A stretch of DNA of 64,000 bases from Streptomyces hygroscopicus (GTDB lineage Bacteria > Actinomycetota > Actinomycetes > Streptomycetales > Streptomycetaceae), in assembly GCF_026168105.1 (NCBI RefSeq), contig NZ_LBMW01000036.1, positions 1 to 64,000 of the forward strand. The letters run 5' to 3'. The translations under genes and the position numbers were made by a program. The notes under the pieces were generated by a model. It was given only the letters and a program-made list of their open reading frames with translations. It had not been told where the DNA came from and did not search any database. Of the stretch, positions 16,909 to 25,714 are shown one piece after another; position 1 is the stretch's first letter, and the number at the start of each line of letters is the position of its first letter.

Positions 16909-17007
16909 CTCAACCGGGCCTCAAGGAACCCTCGGAGCGGGACCGGGACAGGGCGCCGCCGCCCTGTTGGGCCGCCGACTCGAGTCCGCCTCGAGCGTTC
17001 CTTGGTC
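16909..17007. promoter_or_regulatory. Two SARP-like 11-bp repeat arrays
   Basis: The first array is CTCAACC (16909), CTCAAGG (16920) and CTCGGAG (16931). The second is CTCGAGT (16979), CTCGAGC (16990) and CTTGGTC (17001). Both have an exact 11-bp period. They lie upstream of the plus-strand starter-module genes (17069 onward) and near the divergent minus-strand genes, so they are the best activator-binding candidates in the window. Confidence 0.7.
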
Positions 17008-17068
17008 AGCTGTGCGGAAGGACTCTCAGGTTCCGGTGCGACCGTCAGGCCCGAAGGGAAGGTGCGCA

Positions 17069-17746
17069 GTGACGCGGAAGACCGCGAGCGGGAGGGCGCG
17101 GGAGCCGCGTCCGGCCGGTATGCGCGGAGACCGGGACCAGCAGGTCACCTCTGTACATGAGTTCGTACTCGGCGACGGGCACGACGCCGCGGACTTCGAA
17201 GCCGAACTCGACAGGCTGGTGTTGTCCCACAGCACGCGGAAGGGACTGCGGCACCAGGTGGTCCTGCGATCCCTGGACCGTCCGGGCGCCTATCTGCTTC
17301 TCGGCTGCTGGCAGACCTCCGAGCAGCTGGTCGACGCGATTCACGCGGACGCCGTCTGCGCCCGCTTCCACCAGCTCGGCCGGCTGGCCGAGGTCACGCC
17401 CGGACAGGCGGTGACGGTCGGGCTGATGGCGGCCGGACTCGCCTTGGCCGAAGCTGCGCACGCCTTGCTGATCGGGGCCGTGCTGGCCGGCTCGTCAGCC
17501 GCCTTCGAGATGCAGTTCGGCGAGCTGGTGGGCACGTTCCTCCACGACCCCGGGTTCGGGGGCGGTCTGCTGCTGCGGTCCACCCTCGATCCACGCGTCT
17601 ACCACGGCCTCATCTGGTGGAGCAGTGCGCAGTCCTGCGAAGACGCCGTGCAGGGCGACCACTTCCTTCGGTGCCGTCGCCGCCTTCAGCGCCTGACTTC
17701 CCAACTCACCTTCGAAGGCGCGCAGTTCGTCCGAGAGGACGCCTGA
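17069..17746 (+). CDS. Tandem ABM-domain protein
   Basis: A 225-residue protein from a GTG preceded by GAAGGGAAGG. It holds two ABM/dimeric alpha-beta-barrel repeats. The first (~20-115) shows VTSVHEFVLGDGH, LRSLDRPGAYLLLGCWQTSEQLVDAI. The second (~125-220) shows FEMQFGELVGTFLHDPG and YHGLIWWSSAQSCEDAV. Fused ABM dimers occur in aromatic polyketide clusters as quinone-forming monooxygenases. It is separate from the two single-domain ABM proteins at 3594 and 3895, so three ABM genes (four domains) serve this locus. It is the first gene of the plus-strand starter block. Confidence 0.75.
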   Translation: MTRKTASGRAREPRPAGMRGDRDQQVTSVHEFVLGDGHDAADFEAELDRLVLSHSTRKGLRHQVVLRSLDRPGAYLLLGCWQTSEQLVDAIHADAVCARFHQLGRLAEVTPGQAVTVGLMAAGLALAEAAHALLIGAVLAGSSAAFEMQFGELVGTFLHDPGFGGGLLLRSTLDPRVYHGLIWWSSAQSCEDAVQGDHFLRCRRRLQRLTSQLTFEGAQFVREDA

Positions 17747-17820
17747 CTCCGCACGTCCCGAGCGGGCGGCCGTAGGACTCCAGTCACCCGCAGGCGGATT
17801 CCGACCGACGTTCGAGTCGG

Positions 17821-18057
17821 GTGGAACACGCTGGCGACATGCCCGAACACACCTTCTTCACCGTGCTCCGTGGGCATCCGGACGACACAGAGCTGGCCGC
17901 CCTGGCGGCGGTGCTGGCGGCGCTGCGCCTTTCCGGGCAGTCCGCAGCGGGCGCGGACACGGCCGCTCCGGTCCGGGGTGCCGAGGCGCCGCGCCGAGCC
18001 TCCTGGCACGCGGCCCGGTTCCGTCAGCGTCCCGCGGTGTCCTGGTCGGCTCCGTGA
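17821..18057 (+). CDS. Acyl-CoA carboxylase epsilon subunit
   Basis: A 78-residue protein (60 or more if the ATG at 17839 is used). TFFTVLRGHPDDTELAALAAVLAALR, followed by an Ala/Pro linker and a late W (SWHAARF), is the actinobacterial AccE/PccE pattern. AccE is a small subunit that stabilises the beta hexamer and its contact with the biotinylated alpha subunit. The matching beta subunit is at 43046, 25 kb away; no alpha subunit is in view. Its probable role is raising malonyl- or methylmalonyl-CoA supply for the PKS. Weak 11-bp-spaced repeats (TTCCGAC, GTTCGAG, GTGGAAC from 17799) overlap the start region. Confidence 0.75.
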   Translation: MEHAGDMPEHTFFTVLRGHPDDTELAALAAVLAALRLSGQSAAGADTAAPVRGAEAPRRASWHAARFRQRPAVSWSAP

Positions 18058-18184
18058 GCCGTCGGCCTCCCGGCCGGTCCGGACGGCAGGGCGGGCAGCG
18101 GGCTCGGGCCGGGCCCGCACACCGCTGTTCCGGGACGTTCCGCGTTCCGCGACGGCGCCGAGAAACACCTGCGAGGGGGACGCG

Positions 18185-19915
18185 TTGACCGAATACCGTA
18201 CGTTCACCGAGCTCATGCTGGCGCGGAGCGCGGCACACCCGGACCGTGAGGCCCTGCTCCTGCTGCCGGACAACGCGGAGCGCACGAGACCGGAAGCGGT
18301 CTCCTACCGCTGCCTGGACGCGTCGGCGCGCCGGCTCGCCGGATGGCTGCAGAGCCACGGCGCCGCGGGCCAGCGGGTGCTGCTCATGCACCGGTCCCGC
18401 CACCGTTTCGCCGTGAGCTTCCTGGCGTGCCTGTACGCCGGCGCCGTCGCCGTGCCCGCTCCGCCGGGCGCCGGACGAGCCCACCACGCGGAGCGCATCG
18501 CCGGGATCGTCCGGGACACCGCGCCCTGCGTCGCGCTCACCGACGCCGCCCTCGCCCCCGAGACGTCACGGCTGCTGGCCCAGTGCGGACACGGAAGCAC
18601 ACCCTGTCTGCCGGCCGACGTGGTGCCCGCCGCCGAACCCTGGAATCCGCCAGAGCTGTCCCCCGACACGGTCACCTACCTCCAGTACACCTCCGGATCC
18701 ACCGGCCACCCGCGCGGTGTCGTCGTCACCCACGCGAATCTGCTGGCCAACCAGCGGGCGATCCACGAGGCGCTGGGCACCGAGCCGGGTGCGCGGCTGG
18801 GCGGCTGGCTGCCGCTGCACCACGACCTCGGCCTCGTCGGGCAGCTGCTGCACCCGCTGTGGCTCGGCGGCACCTCGGTGATGCTGTCCGCCGAAGCGTT
18901 CGTCAGGTATCCGGTGCGCTGGCTGGAGGCCATCAGCCGGCACGGGATCACCGCCAGCGGTGCCCCGGACTTCGCCTATGACCTGTGCGTACGCCGGATC
19001 ACCGATGAGCAGCTGGCCGGGCTCGACCTGTCCGGCTGGCGGACGGCCGTCTCCGGCGGCGAGAGCGTCCGGGCCGAGACGCTGCAGGCCTTCGGCGAAC
19101 GCTTCGCCCCCGCCGGGTTCCGGGCCGAGGCCTTCGTGCCCTGCTACGGGCTGGCCGAGGCCACTCTGCTGGTCTCCGGCGGCAGGAACGCGGAGGCGAG
19201 CCAGGAGCGCACGGTCGACGCCGAGGCGCTCGAGCGGAACCAATGGCACGAGCCCGTACCGGGCCGGCCGGTGCGCCGGCTGTCGTCCTGCGGGCCGGCC
19301 GCCGGATGCGACGTCCGGATCGTCGCCCCCGAGACTGCGGCCGTGCTGCCGGAGGGACGGATCGGAGAGATATGGGTCCGAGGCGCCGCGGTGGCCCGCG
19401 GCTACTGGCGGGACCCGGGCCAGACCGCCCGGGCGTTCCACGCCGTGACGAGTGACGGCGAACGTGGCTTCCTGCGCACCGGCGACCTCGGTGCGCTGTG
19501 CGATGGAAGGCTCTATGTCACCGGACGCCTCAAGGACGTCATCGTGGTGGCAGGGCGGAACGTCTACCCGCAGGACGTGGAACGCACGGTGCAGCGCGTG
19601 AGCGCGCTCTTCGGGCCCGGTACGGCCTTCGGCGTGCCGGGCGAGCGGGAGCGGGTCGTGGTCGTCCAGGAACTGCGCACCCGCAGCAGCTTCGATCTGG
19701 ACCTCGACGCCCTCGCCGCCCAGGTGGAGCGATGTCTCGCCGAGGAGTTCGACGTCCGGGTCGGCGGCGTGCTGCTGGTCCGCCCCGGCACGGTGCGCCG
19801 CACGACCAGCGGCAAGGTGGAGCGCTCCGCGATGCGGGAGCTGTTCCTGGGCGGTCGGATCCGGCCGCTGCACCAGCGGCTCGACAGCGACCTCGCGACC
19901 GTACTCGCCGTGTGA
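18185..19915 (+). CDS. Fatty-acyl-AMP ligase (FAAL)
   Basis: About 576 residues from a TTG start with GAGGGGGA just upstream; ATG at 18215 is an alternative. It is an ANL adenylate-forming enzyme: YTSGSTGHPRGVVVTHAN is the P-loop A3 motif, PLHHDLGLVGQL and YGLAEATLLVSGG are FAAL-like, RTGDLGAL is the A7 motif and GRLKDVIVVAGRNVYPQDVE is the hinge. FAALs activate a carboxylic acid as acyl-AMP and pass it directly to an ACP instead of CoA. Likely acceptors are the ACP at 14453 or the ACP domain of the next gene, which starts 33 bp downstream. Substrate unknown. Confidence 0.92.
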   Translation: MTEYRTFTELMLARSAAHPDREALLLLPDNAERTRPEAVSYRCLDASARRLAGWLQSHGAAGQRVLLMHRSRHRFAVSFLACLYAGAVAVPAPPGAGRAHHAERIAGIVRDTAPCVALTDAALAPETSRLLAQCGHGSTPCLPADVVPAAEPWNPPELSPDTVTYLQYTSGSTGHPRGVVVTHANLLANQRAIHEALGTEPGARLGGWLPLHHDLGLVGQLLHPLWLGGTSVMLSAEAFVRYPVRWLEAISRHGITASGAPDFAYDLCVRRITDEQLAGLDLSGWRTAVSGGESVRAETLQAFGERFAPAGFRAEAFVPCYGLAEATLLVSGGRNAEASQERTVDAEALERNQWHEPVPGRPVRRLSSCGPAAGCDVRIVAPETAAVLPEGRIGEIWVRGAAVARGYWRDPGQTARAFHAVTSDGERGFLRTGDLGALCDGRLYVTGRLKDVIVVAGRNVYPQDVERTVQRVSALFGPGTAFGVPGERERVVVVQELRTRSSFDLDLDALAAQVERCLAEEFDVRVGGVLLVRPGTVRRTTSGKVERSAMRELFLGGRIRPLHQRLDSDLATVLAV

Positions 19916-19948
19916 GCACGCCGACAGGGGGAAACGAAGGGGGCAGAT

Positions 19949-21193
19949 GTGGATCGCACACCGCACGGTGAGCCGGCCGAACCCGATGTTCTGGCGTGGC
20001 TCACCCGGCGAATCTCGGACTACGCGTCCCGGGAGATCAGCCCGGAGACTCCGCTCTCCGAGTGCGGACTGGACTCGGTGGCCGTGCTGAGTCTGTTCGG
20101 CGACATTGAGGAGGGCTTCGGTTCGCTGATCGATCCCGACGACATCTGGGCCTACGCCTCGGTCCGTGCCCTGGCGCACCACATCACCGTGTGCCGGTCC
20201 CGCCTCGGCGACGGCGGGCGGATCCGCCCGGCGTTCGTTTTCGGAGGGCAGGGCGCCCAGCACCCCTGTATGACGGCCGGCCTCCACCGCGACTCCGCCG
20301 TGTACCGAGCGTGCCTGACGCGGGCGGACGAGGCGCTACGGCCGTATCTCGGCTGCTCGGTCGCCGAGGTGATCCTCAGCGGCGGTCCCGACATCGACCG
20401 TACGGCGCTGTCGCACTCGGCGGTCTTCGCCGTCGGCTACGCGCTGGCGGAGACCCTGCTGGACGCTGGGGTGCGGCCGGTGGCGGTGGTCGGGCACGGC
20501 GTGGGGGAGCTGACCGCGGCCGTGACCGCCCGGGCTCTCCCCCTGGCCGAGGCGGCCCAACTCGTCGCACTACGCGGGCAGTTCATCCAGGACCTGCCGG
20601 ACGGCGGCGGCATGCTGGCCGTCTGTGCGGACCCCGACGAGGCGGCGGACGTCATCGCCGGTGAGCCCGAGGTGTACATCGGCGCGATCAACGCGGCACG
20701 GGCCACCGTGCTCTCCGGCCGCCTCGATGCACTGGCGCGGGTGCGTGACGCGCTGTCCGCGGCCGGCCTCTCCAGCAGGTTCCTGTCTGTCGGGCACGCC
20801 TATCACTCGCCGTGCATGAACCCGGTGGCTCCCCGGTTGCGGGCCCTGGCGCGCCGTTTCCCCGGCAGCCCGCCCGCGGTGGCCTACTACTCGCCGGTGT
20901 ACGGCCGACAGTGGACGGAGCGGCTGGGGGCGGACTACTGGGCCGTGCAGGTCACCTCCCCGGTCCGGTTCGCCGCGGCCGTGCGGCGGATGCTGTCCCA
21001 GGACATGCCCACCCATGTGGTGGAGATCGGCCCGAGGCCGGTGCTCACCCCGTTCGTGCGCAGGATCGACGGGGCAGCCGGTCCGCGTTGCCTGCCGGTG
21101 TGCCGAGGCCCCGAGACCGACGTGGTGGATCTCGCCGGAGTCCTCTCCGCGCTGGATGCCGGGCCGCTCGCCGAGGACTCCATGATGTGGTGA
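19949..21193 (+). CDS. ACP-acyltransferase didomain protein with altered AT active site
   Basis: A 414-residue protein. Residues ~10-80 are an ACP (SECGLDSVAVL, Ser43). Residues ~92-400 are a FabD-type acyltransferase: FGGQGAQ, GHGVGEL, then HAYHSP (His286) and TSPVRFA. The nucleophile position reads G-H-G-V-G-E: glycine (codon GGC, 20498-20500) replaces the invariant serine at residue 184, one base from AGC. The rest of the fold looks intact. It may be a noncatalytic docking protein, use hydrolysis without a covalent intermediate, or be a recent loss-of-function mutant. It directly follows the FAAL gene. The GTG start has GAAGGGGGC upstream. Confidence 0.88.
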   Translation: MDRTPHGEPAEPDVLAWLTRRISDYASREISPETPLSECGLDSVAVLSLFGDIEEGFGSLIDPDDIWAYASVRALAHHITVCRSRLGDGGRIRPAFVFGGQGAQHPCMTAGLHRDSAVYRACLTRADEALRPYLGCSVAEVILSGGPDIDRTALSHSAVFAVGYALAETLLDAGVRPVAVVGHGVGELTAAVTARALPLAEAAQLVALRGQFIQDLPDGGGMLAVCADPDEAADVIAGEPEVYIGAINAARATVLSGRLDALARVRDALSAAGLSSRFLSVGHAYHSPCMNPVAPRLRALARRFPGSPPAVAYYSPVYGRQWTERLGADYWAVQVTSPVRFAAAVRRMLSQDMPTHVVEIGPRPVLTPFVRRIDGAAGPRCLPVCRGPETDVVDLAGVLSALDAGPLAEDSMMW

Positions 21194-21208
21194 TCGGAAC
21201 GACCCGGC

Positions 21209-21230
21209 GGCCGCTGTTCCGTCAGCGGCC
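21209..21230. terminator. Hairpin terminator between convergent genes
   Basis: GGCCGCTG (21209-21216) pairs perfectly with CAGCGGCC (21223-21230) across a 6-base loop. It separates the ACP-AT gene from the response regulator. Confidence 0.65.
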
Positions 21231-21271
21231 AGGTGGTGACCGCCGGCCGAACTCCGCGGGCCCCACGCCGG

Positions 21272-21886
21272 TCACGGTATCCAGCCGGCCTCCTGGGCTA
21301 TACGGATGGCGTCGACCCGGTTGCGGGCGTTGAGCTTGGAGACCACCGTCGTGAGGTAGTTGCGCACGGTTCCCTTGGTCAGGTAGAGGGCTCTCGCGAT
21401 GTCGGCGGCGTCGCCGCCGAGGGCTGCCAGCCGGAGCACTTCGGTCTCCCGGCGCGACAGCGGGGACTCCACCGCCTCCCAGGCGGACAGCGCCAGTTGG
21501 GGGTCGACGACCCGCTGCCCGGCGGCCACCGACCGGACCGACTGGGCGAGTTGACTGGGCGGCGCGTCCTTGAGCAGGAATCCGCAGACCTGCGCGGACA
21601 GCGCCCGGCGGACCGTGCCCGGACGACCGAGGCTGGTGAGGATCAGCGCGCGGCAGCTCGGCAGCCGCTCGTGCAGTTCCGCAGCGGCGGTGATTCCGTC
21701 GGTGCCCGGCAGGTCGATGTCGATGACGGCCACGTCGGGACGGGTGCGCAGGGCCGCCTCCACGATGAGGTCACCGCGGTCGACCGACGCGACCACTTCG
21801 AGATCCGGTTCCAGCTCCAGCAGGGCGACGAGGGCCCCGCGGATCATGTGCACGTCCTCGGCAAGCAGGATTTTCAGCGACAGCAT
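21272..21886 (-). CDS. NarL/LuxR-family response regulator
   Basis: A 204-residue protein from the ATG preceded by GGGGGAC. The receiver domain (residues ~4-120) has the acidic pair E10/D11 and probable phosphoacceptor Asp56 in VIDIDLPG, with Lys in LLKDAPP. The C-terminal LuxR helix-turn-helix (~140-200) contains LSRRETEVLRLAALG and TVRNYLTTVVSKL. It resembles DesR-type regulators. The histidine kinase gene lies 46 bp upstream on the same strand, making a two-component pair. It may sense membrane or export stress, or control this cluster; no target is evident. Confidence 0.93.
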   Translation of the reverse strand: MLSLKILLAEDVHMIRGALVALLELEPDLEVVASVDRGDLIVEAALRTRPDVAVIDIDLPGTDGITAAAELHERLPSCRALILTSLGRPGTVRRALSAQVCGFLLKDAPPSQLAQSVRSVAAGQRVVDPQLALSAWEAVESPLSRRETEVLRLAALGGDAADIARALYLTKGTVRNYLTTVVSKLNARNRVDAIRIAQEAGWIP

Positions 21887-21932
21887 AGATGTCCCCCGAT
21901 CAACGTGCTGTTCCGCCGTCGTGCGGTGAAGG

Positions 21933-23189
21933 TTATCCGTTGTCCCGCTGTGCCGTACCTGCCGGACGTACGGGAGCCTCGGCGACCAGATGGAACCGAC
22001 CGTCCGCGTGTACACCGGAGGTGAGGCATCCCCCGACGGTGTCGAGCCGGGTGCGGAGGTTGTCCAGGCCGCTGCCGCCGGGGCCGGGGAAGCGGTCCTT
22101 GTCCACCACTCCGTCGTTGACGAGGGCCAGGCGCACGGTGTCGCCCTCGCGGAGTGCCGTGATGGTGCACGACTGCGCCTTGCTGTGCCGGAGGATGTTG
22201 GTCACTCCTTCCCGAAGGGTGGTCGCGAGCGCCGTGTCCACCGCCGGGTGCAGCCGGCCGCAGCGGATGTCCAGGGCAGCCCGTATGTCCGCCGCGGCCA
22301 GCACCGTCGCGGCCGACTCGGCCTCGTCCGCCAGCGACATCTCGCGGTAGCTGCGGGCCACCAGACGGGCGTCCGCGAGGGCCTGCCGCGAGACATCCAG
22401 CACCGAGGTCACCTCCTCCAGGGCACGCGACGGGTTGGCCACCACCAGACGGTGGATCAGCTCGCACTTGAGCGTGATGGCCGACAGGCTGTATCCGAGC
22501 AGGTCGTGTACGTCCCGGGAGAAGCGCAGCCGCTCCTGGGCGACCGCCATGCGGGCCAACTCCCGCCGGGCCGAGTGGACTTCGTGCACGAGGTCGGTCA
22601 GCCGGGTCAGCCCGTACAGCACCAGGCCGGTGAGCAGGGTGGTGAGCGGGGTGTACAACTCGGCGACGACCGGCAGATGGAGAGCGAAGGCATACCCGCC
22701 GATCACCACGGCCACCAGTGCGAACAGGATCCAGGACAGTGGAGCGGGCAGCATGAGCAGGATCGATGCGCTGAAGATGCCGCCCATGCTGCCCCAGGTG
22801 ATTCCGAACCACAGGAAGGGGGCGAAGGTCAGGACCGCCTGGACGGTAAGCGTCAGGGCCTTCCACGGCATCGGCCAGCGACGGGTTTTGGGTGAGCTAT
22901 GCAAAAGTTGAACGGCGAAAAGGGCTGTCACCGTGCCCACGCAGAGAAGAAGCCGGTCAACGCCGGGTTTCTCCCAGAGGACGTTGAGAAGAAGAACAGT
23001 TGTATAGCCGCACAGCGCCGTGATCGTAATGGTTTTGGCCACGTGTGTGGCCGGAATGTCGCCACCCGGTAGAGGTCTCACAGGTTCGCCGTCGGGATGT
23101 GCCCCCAGCTGCCGTTTTTGTTCCTTCCCGGATGGTTCGACGTCGTCGTGAACGACTCCTGTTTCCATAGGCCGGAAAGGGTCGACCAT
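21933..23189 (-). CDS. DesK/NarX-type sensor histidine kinase
   Basis: About 418 residues, starting at ATG 23189 with GAGGAGG upstream. The N-terminal ~50 residues are cytosolic and polar. About five transmembrane segments follow (~53-190). Then comes the HisKA_3 helix with phospho-His in RDVHDLLGYSLSAI, an N-box (LREGVTNILRHSKA) and a G-box (PGGSGLDNLRTRL). There is no large external sensor domain, so the membrane itself is the likely sensing element, as in DesK. It is the partner of the regulator at 21272. Confidence 0.92.
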   Translation of the reverse strand: MVDPFRPMETGVVHDDVEPSGKEQKRQLGAHPDGEPVRPLPGGDIPATHVAKTITITALCGYTTVLLLNVLWEKPGVDRLLLCVGTVTALFAVQLLHSSPKTRRWPMPWKALTLTVQAVLTFAPFLWFGITWGSMGGIFSASILLMLPAPLSWILFALVAVVIGGYAFALHLPVVAELYTPLTTLLTGLVLYGLTRLTDLVHEVHSARRELARMAVAQERLRFSRDVHDLLGYSLSAITLKCELIHRLVVANPSRALEEVTSVLDVSRQALADARLVARSYREMSLADEAESAATVLAAADIRAALDIRCGRLHPAVDTALATTLREGVTNILRHSKAQSCTITALREGDTVRLALVNDGVVDKDRFPGPGGSGLDNLRTRLDTVGGCLTSGVHADGRFHLVAEAPVRPAGTAQRDNG

Positions 23190-23844
23190 GCGGTGCCTCC
23201 TCGTCAGAGGGGTGGGATACGAATCCGGTATATACGTTAACCCGGAAAGGGGGAACATGGCTGAATCTCTTCTGCTGTGGGCGGGGCCTCGGCCGACCCC
23301 GGCAGGAGGGCCGGTGAAGGCCGCAGTCCATGTGGACTATTGGGGGATGCGGTCCGTCGGCCATTCCCGTTTCGCCTGTCGCCGGCGACAGGCCCCGCCT
23401 TCGCCCGGCCCATGTGGCCCGCCGCGGCCCGCCGTTGATTCCGCGTCCGATGCCTCACCTCGGCCGATGGGCCGTCGGCGACCCGGAGGCTCGCGCAGTT
23501 CCGGCCGAGCACGTCGTAGATCCGTGCCCTGTCGAGGAGTTCGGCGGCCTGCGCACCGCCGACGACCGGGAACCGCCCTCGCACCTCGCACCGGCGCGGT
23601 GCACGTCCGACCACGGGACCGCCTCCCGCACGGCGGCCGGACATCCGCACGCCGAACCCGGGCGGCTCCCCGCCCGACGGCCACCCCACCGACGGTCGGC
23701 ACCGTCCGAGGGCCCTGTCCGACCGCCGGTGCGGGTGCCCTTGACGCCGGTCGGGCCTGGCAGAGAGCTTCGTGCTCCTGGTCGGGCCGCAGGGTCGAAC
23801 GCGGTGGCCGTGGACCTTGTGTTGGCGTGGACGGCGTCCTTCGA
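23190..23844. other. Non-coding stretch upstream of the kinase gene
   Basis: Long open frames exist on both strands, but none has a recognisable motif, a ribosome site or consistent codon use. The segment near 23220-23260 is AT-richer (TATACGTTAAC) and may hold the kinase promoter. The rest joins the IS3 remnant and may be degenerate element DNA. Confidence 0.4.
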
Positions 23845-24080
23845 AGAGCCCGGAAACTCTCCGCGGCGGCGTTGTCGAAGCGTGATCCGGTGCGTCCGCA
23901 GTTCTGCCGCAGCCCCAAGTCACTTATTTCACACCTGAATTCGGCAGTGTGAATTCGCTGCCGCGATCCGAGTGTGCGATGCATCCGGGTCGCAGGCCCC
24001 CGGCCGTGAGCGCAGGGACTCCGGGCTGACCCCGAGTTCCCGGGCGGTCTCGGGCGACACCTCGAAGAGTTCAGCAGGCC
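23845..24080 (-). mobile_element. Decayed IS3-family transposase fragment
   Basis: Read on the minus strand, GCIAHSDRGSEFT continues after a one-base frameshift as TAEFRCEISDLGLRQNCGRTGSRFDNAAAESF. This is the conserved DDE integrase-core stretch of IS3 OrfB. Directly upstream, ETARELGVSPESLRS resembles the OrfA helix-turn-helix end. Nearly all of OrfB between these pieces is missing and the part after AAAESF is scrambled. No terminal inverted repeats were found. It is a dead insertion-sequence scar between the kinase and the beta-helix gene. Confidence 0.8.
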
Positions 24081-24157
24081 GCGGCGCGCGCGACGGCCCC
24101 GGTGGAGAGTGCGTGTCCGCCGGGGCCGGGCGTGCCCGCTGGACGCGGGTGGGAAGG

Positions 24158-25714
24158 TCAGCCGCTCACCGGGGGACCTTGGTAGGCGCCGATGCTGGGC
24201 GTGGAAGGTATCGGGTTCCCGAAGTAGTCACTGGCGCCGCTGTCGGCGAGCGACGCCCCGGCGCCGATCGCCGGGGAGCCCGTGCGCAGTCGGTAGCCGT
24301 CCGCGGTCCCGGCGGAGACCGCGGTGCCGGGGGCGGTGAGCAGGGGGTCGGCGGACACGCCGCCGGACGTGTGCGACGGCAGCGTGGAGACGTTGCGATA
24401 GAGGTTGTTGGTGTAGGTGTCGTACGGATCGGCGAAGGCGGAGCCCGCGGCGCTGCCGACGAAGATGTTGTTCGTCAGCCTGAAGGTGGTCGGGGAGACG
24501 GTGTTGACCATCGTCGTGGCACCCGGCGCGTAGATCGTGTTGTTGTAGATCCGGGTGTTCGGCACATCGCCGCAGGGCGCGGTGATGACAGCGAGGAAGC
24601 TGCCGCCGTTGTCGTTCTGGCTGATGTTGTAGCGCACGACGCCGCCGCTGGACGCCGCACCGTTGGAGGGGCAGACGAAGAGGAAGCCGCCTCCGTTGTC
24701 GTGCGAGAAGTTGTACTGGTACACGGTGTTGACGTTGGCGCCTTCGATGTCGAACGCCATGCCGGGCGACTTGCCGTGCCCGACGTCGTTGTTCTGGAAC
24801 ACGGTGTGGTCGGAGTTCCAGGCGTACATGCCGACGTTGTAGTCGGCGGAGCGGGTGTTGAACCCGTTCACGGTGTTGCGCACGACCCGGGCCTCGGAAC
24901 CGTTGAACACCATGATCCCGTCGCCGCCGGCGTCGGACACCGTGTTGTCGGCGATGACGACACCGGTCATCGGCACCCAGGTGGAGCCGGGGCCGTTCGG
25001 GTAGATCGAGCGCTTCTGCCAGGACGAGACAGTGCCGATGCCGGTCCGGTCGACATGGGTCACCGTGTTGCGGCGGACCTGCACGTCGTCGAACCCGGTT
25101 GGTGTGGTCGACCCCTCCGCGCTGAACAGGATGCCGCCGCTGGCGTGCGGGTCCCGGCAGTCGCAGCCCTGCACGTCGTGGACGTTGACGTCGGCCACCA
25201 CATAGTGGTGGCCGGTGCCGTAGTCCTCCAGCAGGACCTGGATCCCCACCCGCTGCTGGTCCGCGGCGGGCGCGGGGCCGGTGCTCGTGATGTCGAGGTG
25301 GCGCAGCTCCCACCCCTCGACGTTGTGCAGCAGCACGGCTGCCGTTGCGCCCTGGCCGTCGATCCGGGCGTCGGGGCCGGTGCCGTAGGACCTCGCCACG
25401 ATGGGCGCAGCCGTGGTGCCGGAACCGTGCGGGGCCAGAGTGCCGTTGCAGGTCGTCCCGGCGCGGAACTGGATGACGTCGCCGGGCCGGAAGGTCGCGG
25501 CGTTGACCCGGGCGAGGCTGCGCCACGGGGCTGCGGCCGAGGTGCCGGAGGCGCTGTCATTGCCCGCGGAGCAGTCCACGTAGTACGTGGTTGCGCCGTA
25601 GTACGTGCTTGCGCCGGTCTCGGTCTGCGCGGAAGCCGTACCCGCGACGAGCACGAAGGCCAGTCCCAGCGTCGAGGCGACTGCCAGGCTCCTCGCAGTG
25701 ATCGGTATTGCCAT
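24158..25714 (-). CDS. Secreted right-handed parallel beta-helix protein
   Basis: A 518-residue exported protein. The signal peptide (~1-29) has a hydrophobic core LAVASTLGLAFVLVAG ending ASAQ. The mature part starts with TTYYVDCSAGNDSASGTSAAAPWRSLARVN, the classic N-cap of Streptomyces parallel-beta-helix proteins. Repeated N-rich turns follow (VIADNTVSDAGGDGIM, IYNNTIYAP, RLTNNIF), and it ends SIGAYQGP. Relatives are polysaccharide lyases or glycan-binding proteins; no catalytic residues can be fixed. It shows no tie to the biosynthetic genes, and it lies between an IS remnant and a methyltransferase stump. It may be an insertion into the locus. Confidence 0.85.
   Translation of the reverse strand: MAIPITARSLAVASTLGLAFVLVAGTASAQTETGASTYYGATTYYVDCSAGNDSASGTSAAAPWRSLARVNAATFRPGDVIQFRAGTTCNGTLAPHGSGTTAAPIVARSYGTGPDARIDGQGATAAVLLHNVEGWELRHLDITSTGPAPAADQQRVGIQVLLEDYGTGHHYVVADVNVHDVQGCDCRDPHASGGILFSAEGSTTPTGFDDVQVRRNTVTHVDRTGIGTVSSWQKRSIYPNGPGSTWVPMTGVVIADNTVSDAGGDGIMVFNGSEARVVRNTVNGFNTRSADYNVGMYAWNSDHTVFQNNDVGHGKSPGMAFDIEGANVNTVYQYNFSHDNGGGFLFVCPSNGAASSGGVVRYNISQNDNGGSFLAVITAPCGDVPNTRIYNNTIYAPGATTMVNTVSPTTFRLTNNIFVGSAAGSAFADPYDTYTNNLYRNVSTLPSHTSGGVSADPLLTAPGTAVSAGTADGYRLRTGSPAIGAGASLADSGASDYFGNPIPSTPSIGAYQGPPVSG

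Noticed and set aside
22867..23984. Large open frames on both strands upstream of the kinase gene
   Set aside because: High GC leaves frames open by chance. Except for the IS3 core fragment no conserved motif, ribosome site or codon bias was seen.
24158..25526. Arg/Gln-rich second minus-strand frame within the beta-helix gene
   Set aside because: It is a frame shadow of the beta-helix gene; the composition is typical of shifted GC-rich codons.
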